Positions 36,115 through 44,791 of a stretch of 64,000 nucleotides of DNA are shown here, piece after piece; position 1 is the stretch's first letter; every line of letters starts with the position of its first letter. The position numbers were made by a program, and so were the translations under genes. The stretch spans positions 3,782,001 to 3,846,000 of the forward strand of contig NZ_CP113343.1 in NCBI RefSeq assembly GCF_026683955.1. Reading direction: 5' to 3'. Below the pieces are notes generated by a model. It searched no databases, had not been told where the DNA came from, and was given only the letters and a program-made list of their open reading frames with translations. Source of the DNA: Arthrobacter sp. MMS18-M83 (GTDB lineage Bacteria; Actinomycetota; Actinomycetes; Actinomycetales; Micrococcaceae).

Positions 36115-37482
36115 CTAGGGCACCGGGACGTCGTCCAGCGTGTTTCCGTCATCGAACTGGAGACCGCTCTTATCCACAGTTGAGACGACCGCCATCTCAC
36201 GGGCGTTTGGAATGCCGAAGATTGCCACCAGGATCCCGATCAATGCCACGGCAGCAACGTAGTAGGCGACCGACATCGAGGAGAGCGAGGACGTCAGCCA
36301 CGTTGCCAGATAGGGCGCGCTGCCGCCGAAAATCGCAAATCCGAGCTGATAGGGAACGCCGCTGGCGCTCGCCCTTATGTCCACAGGGAACAGTTCCACA
36401 ACCGCGAATCCGGCAACAAGGTTCATGGGATACATGATGATGATCCACACCGTCAGGGCAATACCGGCACCAATTGGACCTTGTCCGACGAGCCAAAAAG
36501 CGGGCAGCGTCCAAAGAAGCATCGCCACGGCGTTTGCGGTAGCGAAGACTTTGCGCGGAAGATGGTCCGCCCAACGGCAAATGGCCAAGACAGCCGGAAT
36601 ACCGATCAGGAAGCTGACGGCCAGGATACCCAGGGCCGCCGACATGTCGTAGCCTTCGAACTTGACCAGCAACGTCACCATAAAGCCGATGAGAATGTAG
36701 CCGGCGAGGGATACCAGGGCTATCCAGCCGAAGAGGATCAGCATCTCCTTCGGCACGGTTCGCAGAGCCTGGACAAGTGGACTGTGCCGTCGTGGCTCGT
36801 TGGCGATAGTGGCATGGGCGTCCTTGAAAACGTCCGAATCCTGCAACTTGATCCGAAGGTAGAGCCCGAGCAGGCCAAGGGGCACAGCCACAATGAACGG
36901 AACACGCCAGCCCCAGGCCTCCATTTGGGCGTCGGAAGTGACGGATTCCATCAGCAGGGACAAGAGAATCCCGGCGACCACGCCCAACATCACCGATACT
37001 ACGAGCCACGAACCGTTGCGGCCGCGCTGCTTCACTGGCGAGTGCTCGATCACCAGCACGTATGAATTGCTTTGCTCGCCTCCGGCGGAAAACGCCTGTG
37101 TCAGGCGGCACAGCAACAGTAATGCGGGCGCGAAAACGCCAATCTGGGCGTAGCCGGGCAGCATCCCAATGAGGGCTGTCGAGAGGCTCATCAGGACGAC
37201 GGAAATCATGAGGGCGCGGCGACGGCCGACCCTGTCGGCGATGTGTCCGAAGACGATGGCGCCAACCGGCCTCATCACGAATGCCCCACCATAGACGGCA
37301 AACGTGGCCAGGAGCGCCGCGACGGGGCTGATCGTGGGGAAGAAAAGTTTGGAGATCATCACGGCGAAGAAGCCGTACAGGCTGAAATCGAAGAACTCGA
37401 TCAGGTTTCCGATGGCGCCGGCACGGGTGGCCTGGCGAATTTTGAGGCGGGATTCATGATCCGCCGTTGCAGTGATGGACAT
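36115..37482 (-). CDS. MFS transporter, metabolite:H+ symporter (MHS) type
   Basis: A 455-residue 12-helix transporter. The MHS features are clear: AGAIGNLIEFFDFSLYGFF in the first helix and GHIADRVGRRRALM in the loop after helix 2. It would import an organic acid or aromatic acid with protons. A second MHS transporter is encoded at 53589-54980. The gene is divergent from the PrpD-like gene with two GntR-type operators between them, so uptake is tied to degradation. Confidence 0.9.
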   Translation of the reverse strand: MSITATADHESRLKIRQATRAGAIGNLIEFFDFSLYGFFAVMISKLFFPTISPVAALLATFAVYGGAFVMRPVGAIVFGHIADRVGRRRALMISVVLMSLSTALIGMLPGYAQIGVFAPALLLLCRLTQAFSAGGEQSNSYVLVIEHSPVKQRGRNGSWLVVSVMLGVVAGILLSLLMESVTSDAQMEAWGWRVPFIVAVPLGLLGLYLRIKLQDSDVFKDAHATIANEPRRHSPLVQALRTVPKEMLILFGWIALVSLAGYILIGFMVTLLVKFEGYDMSAALGILAVSFLIGIPAVLAICRWADHLPRKVFATANAVAMLLWTLPAFWLVGQGPIGAGIALTVWIIIMYPMNLVAGFAVVELFPVDIRASASGVPYQLGFAIFGGSAPYLATWLTSSLSSMSVAYYVAAVALIGILVAIFGIPNAREMAVVSTVDKSGLQFDDGNTLDDVPVP

Positions 37483-37540
37483 CTTTGTCCTTTCGATGCG
37501 GGGGAGGCCCGGTGGGCAGCCCGAACGACAAAACGCTTAT

Positions 37541-37551
37541 CGGTCTAACCA
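37541..37551. promoter_or_regulatory. GntR-type operator, transporter side
   Basis: CGGTCTAACCA, 58 bases before the transporter start, in the divergent promoter region. Confidence 0.6.
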
Positions 37552-37603
37552 TTCGACTATGGTGTAGATCACCTTGTCAATGAGTTTTCGATTATTTCTA
37601 AAA

Positions 37604-37614
37604 TGGTTTGACCT
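37604..37614. promoter_or_regulatory. GntR-type operator, PrpD side
   Basis: TGGTTTGACCT, 63 bases before the MmgE/PrpD gene. Confidence 0.55.
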
Positions 37615-37677
37615 TATGTAATTTTTGCTGTTTCCTAAGGGAAACCTCACTCCAACGGAGTCCGTGAAAGGACAGCT

Positions 37678-39183
37678 ATGACTGAGATGACAAACGGCGT
37701 AGGCGGGGGAGCGGAGCTGACCCGCCACATGGCCCGGTTTGTAACCAGCACGCGCTACGCCGACCTGCCCGCAGCGGTGGTGGAGGAGTCCAGACGCCTT
37801 TTGCTGGACACCGTGGGCTGCGCTCTGGGCGCAATCAACACGCAGAGCGGCCAAATCGCCCGCCAATACGTCGAAGATCTTGGCGGTAACCCGAAAGCAA
37901 CGGGGCTCGGACTTGGCGCCAAGACGTCGGCGACCAGCGCGGCTTACCTTAATGCCCGGCTCGCCAATGTGCTGGACGCTGATGATACTTTTCCCACCTC
38001 GGCCCATTTCGGCAACGCAACAGTCTTTGCGGCCCTCGCTATGGCCGAACACTTCGGGCGAAGCGACCGCGATCTGATGACTTCGATAGCAGTGGGGTTC
38101 GACGTCGGCGCCAGGGTCGGGAGCTGGATGGGGGCTCCGTTTCAAGTCCGCGATGGCGAGGTTGTCGGATGGAACGAACTCGGCGGGCCTTCCTCGTCCG
38201 TTGTATGGGCGGCCGTCGGGGCAGCGGCCAATATTGCGAAACTGGATCCGATGCAGGCCAACCACGCGTTCGGGATGGCCGCGGCGAATTCCCCCCAGCC
38301 CACCATCCGCAAATGGGCGGAAGCGAAGATCCAGCCGATGTACAAGTACGCTGACGCGGGTTGGTGCGCCGACGCCGGGGTTTCAGCGGCCTTGCTTGCT
38401 CGGCTGGGTAGTACCGGTTTCCTTGACATTCTCGATGGCGACAATGCGTTCTGGCGTACCTATGGTTCCCCCGGCCATGACGACGGCGTCCTCCTTGCCG
38501 GCCTTGGCGAGGAATGGCAGATCCTAAACACCACATACAAGGAGTGGCCCTGCTGCCGCTGGATCCACCACCCGCTGACGGCCTTCGCCCGACTTATCGG
38601 TGAGCATGGGCTGCAGGCGGAGGAAATTGAGCGCGTTGTTGTGCATGCCAATCCCCTTGCACTAACCGGAATTTTCAGGGAACAACAGCCGGCCGATCCC
38701 TTGACCGCTGAATTCAGCCACCCCCATGCCATGGCGGCGCTTGCCCATGGGATACCCGCCGGCCCTCGCTGGTATGAAGATGAGGCCATGACGGCCCCTC
38801 ACATGGTGGATTTTCGCGGTCGCGTCAGGGTTCTGCCCGAGCCGAGTTCGTCAAACATTGCCGAGTGGATGGGCGGCGGGCAGTGGCGAGGCATCCCTGG
38901 CGGGGTGGAGGTCCACGCCAGGGGCACAGTATTCGAGGCGACGGCCGACTATGCGCTTGGTGATCCGTGGTCCGAAGACACCCGGTTGTCCAACGGTGGC
39001 CTGGTCGAAAAGTTCGTCCGCATGTGCAGGGCGGACAGTGACTCCCACCTGCGTGAGCAGGCCGAATCATGTGCCGCGGCGATCCTTAACGCTGACAGTG
39101 ACACCGGGCTCTCCCCCTGGGTGCGGAATATCGGGGCGCTCGCGCTCGAGCTACGGCAATCGGCTGACGCGCTGCCGCTTTAG
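37678..39183 (+). CDS. MmgE/PrpD-family dehydratase/hydratase
   Basis: A 501-residue member of the 2-methylcitrate dehydratase/cis-aconitate decarboxylase family. The N-terminal DTVGCALGAINTQSG (about 42-56), the ADDTFPTSAHFGNA segment (about 101-114) and the WPCCRWIHHPLTAF stretch (about 288-301) are family features. It would add or remove water on a branched tri- or dicarboxylate. With the PrpF-type and PrpB-type proteins of the island it forms a set that resembles part of the methylcitrate route without its synthase. It leads a unit with the metallo-hydrolase gene. Confidence 0.85.
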   Translation: MTEMTNGVGGGAELTRHMARFVTSTRYADLPAAVVEESRRLLLDTVGCALGAINTQSGQIARQYVEDLGGNPKATGLGLGAKTSATSAAYLNARLANVLDADDTFPTSAHFGNATVFAALAMAEHFGRSDRDLMTSIAVGFDVGARVGSWMGAPFQVRDGEVVGWNELGGPSSSVVWAAVGAAANIAKLDPMQANHAFGMAAANSPQPTIRKWAEAKIQPMYKYADAGWCADAGVSAALLARLGSTGFLDILDGDNAFWRTYGSPGHDDGVLLAGLGEEWQILNTTYKEWPCCRWIHHPLTAFARLIGEHGLQAEEIERVVVHANPLALTGIFREQQPADPLTAEFSHPHAMAALAHGIPAGPRWYEDEAMTAPHMVDFRGRVRVLPEPSSSNIAEWMGGGQWRGIPGGVEVHARGTVFEATADYALGDPWSEDTRLSNGGLVEKFVRMCRADSDSHLREQAESCAAAILNADSDTGLSPWVRNIGALALELRQSADALPL

Positions 39184-39240
39184 CGGGCAGCCGGACAGAG
39201 GAATGCGGCTGGAGAAATGATCGAGTGAGGAAGGAGGCCA

Positions 39241-40299
39241 GTGGGAGTATCAAACATCATGGTGACAGGCCACGCACAAAAGGCCGCCTGGCAGGACAAA
39301 GTGCTGCCAGGCGTGGAGCAAGTACGCAAAGGGGTCTGGTCAATTCCGGTGCCGTTCCCCGGCCATCCGATTCGCTACACGCTCAGCTACCTGCTGGCGG
39401 GCCGGGACGGCTACGTGCTTATAGACACCGGCTGGAACGGCGAAGTGGGCTGGCGGCATCTTGTGGAGGGAATCGCCGCGGCGGGGGCTGCATTGGCGGA
39501 CCTTGCGGGCATAGTCGTAACGCACCACCACGCCGACCACCTCGGCCTTGCGTCCCGCCTGCGGGAAGCCTCGGGCACATGGGTGGGTATGGGAGAACTG
39601 GAGAATGTCCGGGCCCTGGACTCCGATGAGATCGCGGCGCAGGCCCAAGCCGACCGCCACCGCTTGGTATCCTGGGGCGTGCCTCCGGACAAAGCGGATC
39701 AAATCGCCGTGGATGCCCTGCAGATCCCGTCCAATACCCGCGGACTGCAGCCTGACCTCCGGCTCGCGGACGGGGAGCTGATTCCAGTGGACGGGCTTCG
39801 ACTGCGCGTGGTGTCCACGCCTGGCCACACGCCCGGGCACGTCTGCCTGGTGGACGAGGAGCATGACCTTGTCTTCAGCGGCGACCACGTCCTGCCTCGC
39901 ATTTCGCCGAATGTCTCCCTCCAGCTGCATGGGCCGGCCAACCCCCTCGCGGACTATCATTCTTCGCTGGCCAGGCTGGCACACGACGACCAGATGGAAG
40001 TCTGCCCCGCCCACGAGTACCGGTTTGTCGGCATGCGCAGGCGCGTGGACGAGCTGATGGAACTAAGCCGCCGCAGGTCGGAGGAGGTCCTTGAAGTTCT
40101 CGGTTCCGGCAACGTCCGCACCGTCTGGGAGCTCTCACGCCAGCTGCATTGGTCCAGGGGCTGGGAGTCGCTCCAGGGCCCTTCCTTACGGCTGGCTTTG
40201 GGCGAGACCGCCAGTCACGTGGTCTATCTACAATCCGCGGGCCACGACATTGACGTCCCGGTCAGGCCCGCGCTTCAGGCACTCGCCTCCGAGTCCTAG
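39241..40299 (+). CDS. MBL-fold metallo-hydrolase
   Basis: A 352-residue metallo-beta-lactamase-fold enzyme. The metal site THHHADH is at residues 94-100, further His residues come in TPGHTPGH (about 198-205), and a later Asp lies in FSGDHVL. A C-terminal helical extension is like that of glyoxalase II-type and CoA-thioesterase-like members. It may hydrolyse a thioester or lactone. The GTG at 39241 follows AGGAAGGAGG. Confidence 0.83.
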   Translation: MGVSNIMVTGHAQKAAWQDKVLPGVEQVRKGVWSIPVPFPGHPIRYTLSYLLAGRDGYVLIDTGWNGEVGWRHLVEGIAAAGAALADLAGIVVTHHHADHLGLASRLREASGTWVGMGELENVRALDSDEIAAQAQADRHRLVSWGVPPDKADQIAVDALQIPSNTRGLQPDLRLADGELIPVDGLRLRVVSTPGHTPGHVCLVDEEHDLVFSGDHVLPRISPNVSLQLHGPANPLADYHSSLARLAHDDQMEVCPAHEYRFVGMRRRVDELMELSRRRSEEVLEVLGSGNVRTVWELSRQLHWSRGWESLQGPSLRLALGETASHVVYLQSAGHDIDVPVRPALQALASES

Positions 40300-40338
40300 G
40301 AACCGGCGAAGATAGGAACCGACAAAGAGAAAGAGTAC

Positions 40339-40384
40339 GACGACGGAAGTCGCCCCTTGGAACCGAGGGGCGACTTCCGTCGTC
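40339..40384. terminator. Bidirectional terminator
   Basis: A perfect 19-base stem (40339-40357 with 40366-40384) between the metallo-hydrolase and the convergent acyl-CoA dehydrogenase genes. Confidence 0.9.
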
Positions 40385-40411
40385 ATGTTCTGGTTTTCTG
40401 ACCGGAAACTC

Positions 40412-41527
40412 CTATAACCCTAAGTGCCGCGCCGCGACTTCCCGCTGATGATCCGGGGTCCCGAAGAGCAGTTCGTTGCTCTTGGCGCGGCGGAAATAGA
40501 GGTGCGCGGGGTGCTCCCACGTGAATCCGATACCGCCGTGCACCTGGATGGCTTCGTAGGCGGCCTTGACGAAGGTGTCCGCCGTTAGTGCATGGGCCAT
40601 CGCGGCTTCCTGCGGAAGAGCGGGGTCGTGCTCGGAAGCCGCCCGCGCAACGCGGTGGGCGGCCGCCCGGGCCAGCTCGACATCGAGCAGTACGTCGGCC
40701 AGCTTCTGCTTGATCGCCTGGTAGCTGCCGATGACCTTGCCGAATTGCTCGCGGGTGCGGGCGTATTCGGCGGAAAGTTCCAAGAGCTTAAGGGCTCCGC
40801 CGACATTCTCGGAGGCCAGCGCAACCGACGCCGCGAGGAGCATCTGCTCAAGGGCTTCCCAGCCGGCTCCTTCGCTCCCGATCAATTCCGCTGGGGCGTT
40901 GTCCAGGACGACGATCGCCTGCTTGCGGGTCAGGTCGAGTGTTTCGACAGCGGTGGCGCGGACTCCGGCGGCGCGAGGATCGACGCGGAAAACCGAGATG
41001 CCCTTTGACGTGCGCGCCAGTACCAGGAGGAGGTCTGCGGTGTGCCCATCGATCACGTTGGTCTTGGTACCGCTGAGCGCCCAACCATCCGCGCCCCGCT
41101 CGGCGCTCGCTTGAATTCCGTCCTCATCCCAGTTCTGGGAAAGCTCCAAAAAGGCGACGGCCGCTCGGCTTTCTCCGGCCGCGATTGCCGCTAGGATCTC
41201 CTCCTTGGCGGGGGCGTCATCGACGGCTATCAGTAGGTTTGCCGCGAGCACCACCGTGGAGAGGAACGGAGTGGGGCCCAGGGACCTGCCCAGCTCTTCC
41301 ATGACGATTCCCTGCTCGGCCAACGAGAAGCCGGCGCCGCCGAACTCTTCCGGGATGGCCAGGGACTGCAGCCCCAACTGTTGAGCCATCTGCTGCCAGG
41401 CAGCGGCGTCGAAGCCCTCATCGGTCTCCATGACCCGCCGCACTACGGCTTCAGGAAACTTCTCCTCGCAGAATCTCCTGACAGTCTGACGCAGCTCCGT
41501 TTGTTCTTCGCTGAATACGGGAACCAT
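40412..41527 (-). CDS. Acyl-CoA dehydrogenase, short divergent type
   Basis: A 371-residue acyl-CoA dehydrogenase-like flavoprotein. The N-terminal domain (FSEEQTELRQTVRRFCEEKFPE) and the C-terminal IQVHGGIGFTWEHPAHLYFRRA are typical of actinobacterial FadE proteins that pair with a second subunit. No clear catalytic Glu is visible in the C-terminal half, so it may depend on the enzyme encoded at 32120. The start follows GAGGAG and faces the thioesterase gene across two operators. Confidence 0.85.
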   Translation of the reverse strand: MVPVFSEEQTELRQTVRRFCEEKFPEAVVRRVMETDEGFDAAAWQQMAQQLGLQSLAIPEEFGGAGFSLAEQGIVMEELGRSLGPTPFLSTVVLAANLLIAVDDAPAKEEILAAIAAGESRAAVAFLELSQNWDEDGIQASAERGADGWALSGTKTNVIDGHTADLLLVLARTSKGISVFRVDPRAAGVRATAVETLDLTRKQAIVVLDNAPAELIGSEGAGWEALEQMLLAASVALASENVGGALKLLELSAEYARTREQFGKVIGSYQAIKQKLADVLLDVELARAAAHRVARAASEHDPALPQEAAMAHALTADTFVKAAYEAIQVHGGIGFTWEHPAHLYFRRAKSNELLFGTPDHQREVAARHLGL

Positions 41528-41573
41528 GCCGCTCCTCTTCCGTTTGGGCCAAAGGCCAATCGTAAATGTCTAT

Positions 41574-41584
41574 TGGTCTGACCG
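41574..41584. promoter_or_regulatory. GntR-type operator, dehydrogenase side
   Basis: TGGTCTGACCG, 46 bases before the acyl-CoA dehydrogenase start. Confidence 0.6.
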
Positions 41585-41651
41585 TAATCTATGCCAGTCC
41601 GCCGGACTCGGTCAAGGCTTTCCTTGACTGCGCTCCGACATAATTGTACTT

Positions 41652-41662
41652 TGGTCAAACCA
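41652..41662. promoter_or_regulatory. GntR-type operator, thioesterase side
   Basis: TGGTCAAACCA, a palindromic site 18 bases before the thioesterase start, well placed to block transcription. Confidence 0.62.
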
Positions 41663-41680
41663 TTTGAAACTGGAGGCGTT

Positions 41681-42334
41681 ATGACCGAGACACTACGTGC
41701 GGAGGCACCGGCTCTGCCGGACATCCCGGCACTTCCCGAAACCCCCGAAGAGAGCGCGCTCGCCGAGTTCGCCGCGGAAACCTGCCGCCGCCTTTCAGCT
41801 GGCATCCTCGGAAACACCGGGGAGGGACTCAAGGCCCTCATTTCAGCGGAGGTAGACAGGTTGCAATCTGTCCTGCGGGATCCGTCCCTGCTGGAGGGCA
41901 TGCAGGCGCAGACGCCGCCACGATTCGACCGCAAGGGCCGCCTGCAGGTCACGACGAACCCGGTGGTGAGCCACCGGAACCCCTTGGCACCGCCACTGGT
42001 GCACCATCACGACGGCGACGAGAGCGAATTCCGGGTCACCCTGCCGCTCCAGTACCAAGGGCCACGGAACAACCTGCATGGCGGCTATTGCGCGGTGCTC
42101 CTTGACGATGTCCTCTGGCATGCTGTGCGCTATGCAGCTCCGGGCATTAGCTTCACGCGCGAACTGACCATTACCTACGAGCGTCCGGTGCCCCTGTTCG
42201 AGGAACTGCGCATCGTCGGCCGTGTTAGCCGTATTGAGGGGCGCAAGACCTTCGCGGACGGGGAAATCATTGCCGGCGACGTCGTCTGCGCACGCGCCAC
42301 GGGTCTCTGGATCTCGCCCAAACCGACTGTGTAG
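41681..42334 (+). CDS. Hotdog-fold acyl-CoA thioesterase (PaaI-like)
   Basis: A 217-residue protein with a helical N-terminal part and a hotdog domain. The segment YQGPRNNLHGGYCAVLLDDVLWHAV (about 125-149) corresponds to the HGG-x-(5)-D active helix of PaaI-type thioesterases. It would release CoA from stalled or end-product thioesters. The ATG at 41681 follows TGGAGG. It is divergent from the acyl-CoA dehydrogenase gene. Confidence 0.83.
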   Translation: MTETLRAEAPALPDIPALPETPEESALAEFAAETCRRLSAGILGNTGEGLKALISAEVDRLQSVLRDPSLLEGMQAQTPPRFDRKGRLQVTTNPVVSHRNPLAPPLVHHHDGDESEFRVTLPLQYQGPRNNLHGGYCAVLLDDVLWHAVRYAAPGISFTRELTITYERPVPLFEELRIVGRVSRIEGRKTFADGEIIAGDVVCARATGLWISPKPTV

Positions 42335-42340
42335 GCCGCG

Positions 42341-42360
42341 GATTTTCGCTGAGTGAAAGC
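42341..42360. promoter_or_regulatory. Probable IclR-type operator before the ferredoxin reductase gene
   Basis: A near-palindrome, TTTTCGCT-G-AGTGAAAG, within a 20-base segment that recurs with three changes at 52641-52660 before the P450 gene. It lies about 100 bases before the reductase start. Confidence 0.6.
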
Positions 42361-42461
42361 GGTGGATGTGGCCCGGCTCATAAGTGCCAGCATTGCAGCA
42401 AGCCCGAAGCGTTAGCGGAAACAAATGCAGGCAGTAGACGCAGTCACAAGGAAGTGAAGAG

Positions 42462-43703
42462 ATGTCTGAAGAATCAATCGTCATCATCGGGGCCGGACAC
42501 GCCGGCGTACAGGCCGCAGTCCGGCTAACCGAACTCGGCTGGCCGGGACGCATCGTCCTCGTTGAGGAGCAGGATGGCCCCACGTACGAGCGGCCCCCGC
42601 TGTCGAAGGAGTACCTCAAGGCTGGAGCCTCGGATGAGATCCCGGCCCTGCGCAAGGAGCACTACTTCGATGAAAAGCGGATCGAGCGCATCAAGGGATC
42701 CGGGGTGGTAGGCCTGGACCGTGAGGCCCGTAACGTCACACTCTCCGATGGAGGGCAAGTCCAGTACTCAAAGCTGATCATCGCAACCGGCTCACAGGCC
42801 CGGCCGCTGACGGTTCCGGGCTCGGACCTCCCCGGCATCCACCTGCTGAAGACCCGGGCCGACGCCGAGGCACTACGGACGGCTATGCAGCCCGGAAGCG
42901 AGGTTGTCATCATCGGCGCCGGATACATCGGCTTGGAAGTGGCTGCCGCCGCGGCAGCCCTGGGCTGCGCGACGACGGTCTTGGAGTTCCAGGACCGCGT
43001 CATGAGCCGGGTGACGTCCGACGTCGTCTCCCGCCATTTCGAGGAACTGCACCAGGAGCACGATACCCGGTTTGTCTTCGGCACCGCCGTGACCGAAGTT
43101 CGGGGCGATGGCCGGGTGCAGGAAGTCGTCACGGCCGACGGCGCCACCTATGCCGCCGACGTCGTGGTCGCCGGCATCGGCGTCGTGCCCCGGCAGGAAC
43201 TTGCCGAGGCCGCGGGAATCACCGTCAAAGACGGCATCGTCGTGGATCTCGACAGCCGTACCTCCGACCCCTCCGTCTACGCCGTCGGTGATGTAACCCG
43301 CCTCATCGACGAGGAAAACGGCATCAACCGGCGGCTGGAGAGCATTCAGAGCGCCCTCGCCCAAGCCATCAACGCCGCCAACCACATCATGGGCCAGGCC
43401 CCGGCGCGACATGAGGTGCCCTGGTTCTGGACGGTCCAGCACGGCGTCCGGCTCCAGACCGCAGGCTTGCGTTCCCCGGACGACGACGTGGTCGTCCGGG
43501 GAACGCCGGAATCCGGCCACTTCTCCGTTCTCTACCTCCGCGGCGGGAGGTTGGCCGCGATCGACACCATCGCCGCGTTAGGTGACTTTACTGCAGGCAA
43601 GAAACTGGTGGCTTCGGGGGCGCACATTGACACCGACCTCGCAGCCGACCCCGCCAACAAACTCACTACAGCTGTACGCGAGCTCGTCGACGAGACCCGC
43701 TGA
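42462..43703 (+). CDS. NAD(P)H-ferredoxin reductase (FAD, P450 redox partner)
   Basis: A 413-residue flavoprotein of the putidaredoxin/rubredoxin reductase family. It has two Rossmann motifs (IVIIGAGHAGVQAA, about 6-19; VVIIGAGYIGLEVA, about 148-161), the ATG motif (LIIATGSQAR) and the late FAD motif (VYAVGDVTRL). It passes electrons from NAD(P)H to the [2Fe-2S] ferredoxin encoded 22 bases downstream, which in turn would feed the P450 at 51277. The start follows AGGAAG. Confidence 0.9.
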   Translation: MSEESIVIIGAGHAGVQAAVRLTELGWPGRIVLVEEQDGPTYERPPLSKEYLKAGASDEIPALRKEHYFDEKRIERIKGSGVVGLDREARNVTLSDGGQVQYSKLIIATGSQARPLTVPGSDLPGIHLLKTRADAEALRTAMQPGSEVVIIGAGYIGLEVAAAAAALGCATTVLEFQDRVMSRVTSDVVSRHFEELHQEHDTRFVFGTAVTEVRGDGRVQEVVTADGATYAADVVVAGIGVVPRQELAEAAGITVKDGIVVDLDSRTSDPSVYAVGDVTRLIDEENGINRRLESIQSALAQAINAANHIMGQAPARHEVPWFWTVQHGVRLQTAGLRSPDDDVVVRGTPESGHFSVLYLRGGRLAAIDTIAALGDFTAGKKLVASGAHIDTDLAADPANKLTTAVRELVDETR

Positions 43704-43725
43704 GAACAGGAAAGGAACAACAGCC

Positions 43726-44052
43726 ATGAGCAAGACCTTGATCAACGTCATCGACCGCGAGGGCGCAGTCCGCGAGGTGGAGTGGGAACCGGAGCAATCC
43801 CTGATGGAGACGCTCCGGGACAACGACTTCCCCATCCTGGCGTCCTGCGGTGGCACCGTCTCGTGTGCCACCTGCCATGTGTTCCTCGAGAAGCCGGTGG
43901 TTGAATCACTCTCACCCCGCACCGAGGACGAGCTCGAGCTGCTCGAGGACGCCGAGGCCTACAACCCCGAGGCGTCGCGACTTTCCTGCCAGATCAAACA
44001 GTGCAGCAGCTTGGCGGGCATCAACGTGACCCTCGCCCCGGAAGAGGACTGA
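43726..44052 (+). CDS. [2Fe-2S] ferredoxin, adrenodoxin/putidaredoxin type
   Basis: A 108-residue ferredoxin. Cluster ligands Cys41, Cys47, Cys50 and Cys88 give the C-x5-C-x2-C-x37-C pattern of the adrenodoxin class, which serves bacterial class I P450 systems. The ATG at 43726 follows AAAGGAA. It forms a two-gene unit with the reductase. Confidence 0.93.
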   Translation: MSKTLINVIDREGAVREVEWEPEQSLMETLRDNDFPILASCGGTVSCATCHVFLEKPVVESLSPRTEDELELLEDAEAYNPEASRLSCQIKQCSSLAGINVTLAPEED

Positions 44053-44073
44053 GCCGCAAGCAGAATTGATCGA

Positions 44074-44103
44074 CCGGGGGTGCCGCCACGGCGGCACCCC
44101 CGG
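44074..44103. terminator. GC-rich hairpin after the ferredoxin gene
   Basis: A perfect 14-base inverted repeat (44074-44087 with 44090-44103) without a T-run. It probably ends the reductase-ferredoxin unit. Confidence 0.7.
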
Positions 44104-44140
44104 GTCGCCACCTGACTTACGGCGCCGGCTGCCCGAAAAG

Positions 44141-44159
44141 TGGTTCGGACACCGAACCA
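44141..44159. promoter_or_regulatory. Palindromic operator before the MarR gene
   Basis: TGGTTCGG-ACA-CCGAACCA is a perfect palindrome 27 bases before the MarR start, in the position of an autoregulatory site. It is longer than the GntR-type sites but shares their TGGT...ACCA ends. Confidence 0.6.
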
Positions 44160-44185
44160 TCAGGATCACGCACGAAAGGAAACAC

Positions 44186-44719
44186 ATGGGTGAGGAAACC
44201 AGACATCAGGCGACGGAGGACCTCGCCGGCTTGCTGCGGGTTCCAGTCACCATCCTGGGCGATACGCTCCGGCGGGCCAGCAGTGGCAGGGCGTTACCTC
44301 CGTCGCAAGGCCAGGCCCTCAGCCAGCTTTCGGCGGAGGAATCGCTGACAGTTTCGCAGCTGGCGCAAGCCCAGGAAGTCGCAGTGTCATCGATGACCGA
44401 GACCGTCCAACGGCTCGAAGCCAAGGGACTCATCACCAAAACCGGCGCCGAGCAGGACAGGCGCCAGGTGCGCGTCGCCATCACCGCGGAAGGCCGCTAC
44501 CGGCTGAAGGAAACGGTCCACGCCCGCGACGAACTGTTGCGCGGACGGCTGGAAAGACTGGCCAGTGAGGACCTCGAGCGTCTCGCCGCCGCGGCGCCGG
44601 TCCTGTGGCGCCTGGCCCGGCTTGATTCCGGAATCTGGCCCCGCATCCCGTCACGACCCCGCCGTCCGCGTTCCCGTGAAAGCCAGTCACACGAAAACCC
44701 GCCACGCGGTACCTACTAG
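44186..44719 (+). CDS. MarR-family regulator
   Basis: A 177-residue winged-helix regulator. The recognition region AEESLTVSQLAQAQEVAVSS, followed by MTETVQRLEAKGLI (about 49-82), and the wing with EQDRRQVRVAITAEG (about 90-104) are typical of MarR proteins, which respond to phenolic acids or acyl-CoA esters. It heads the 44.2-51.2-kb plus-strand run. A Pro/Arg-rich tail of about 20 residues is poorly conserved. The ATG at 44186 follows AAAGGA. Confidence 0.85.
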   Translation: MGEETRHQATEDLAGLLRVPVTILGDTLRRASSGRALPPSQGQALSQLSAEESLTVSQLAQAQEVAVSSMTETVQRLEAKGLITKTGAEQDRRQVRVAITAEGRYRLKETVHARDELLRGRLERLASEDLERLAAAAPVLWRLARLDSGIWPRIPSRPRRPRSRESQSHENPPRGTY

Positions 44720-44791
44720 ACCAACCACGCCGGCCCATGCCGGTCGTAGGCAGCAAATCCAAGATTTCGCAAGAACAGAGGAGAACAACAA

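Noticed and set aside
35003..39183. A complete methylcitrate cycle for propionate
   Set aside because: PrpB-, PrpD- and PrpF-like proteins are present but no methylcitrate synthase, and they are spread over operons with aromatic-degradation genes.
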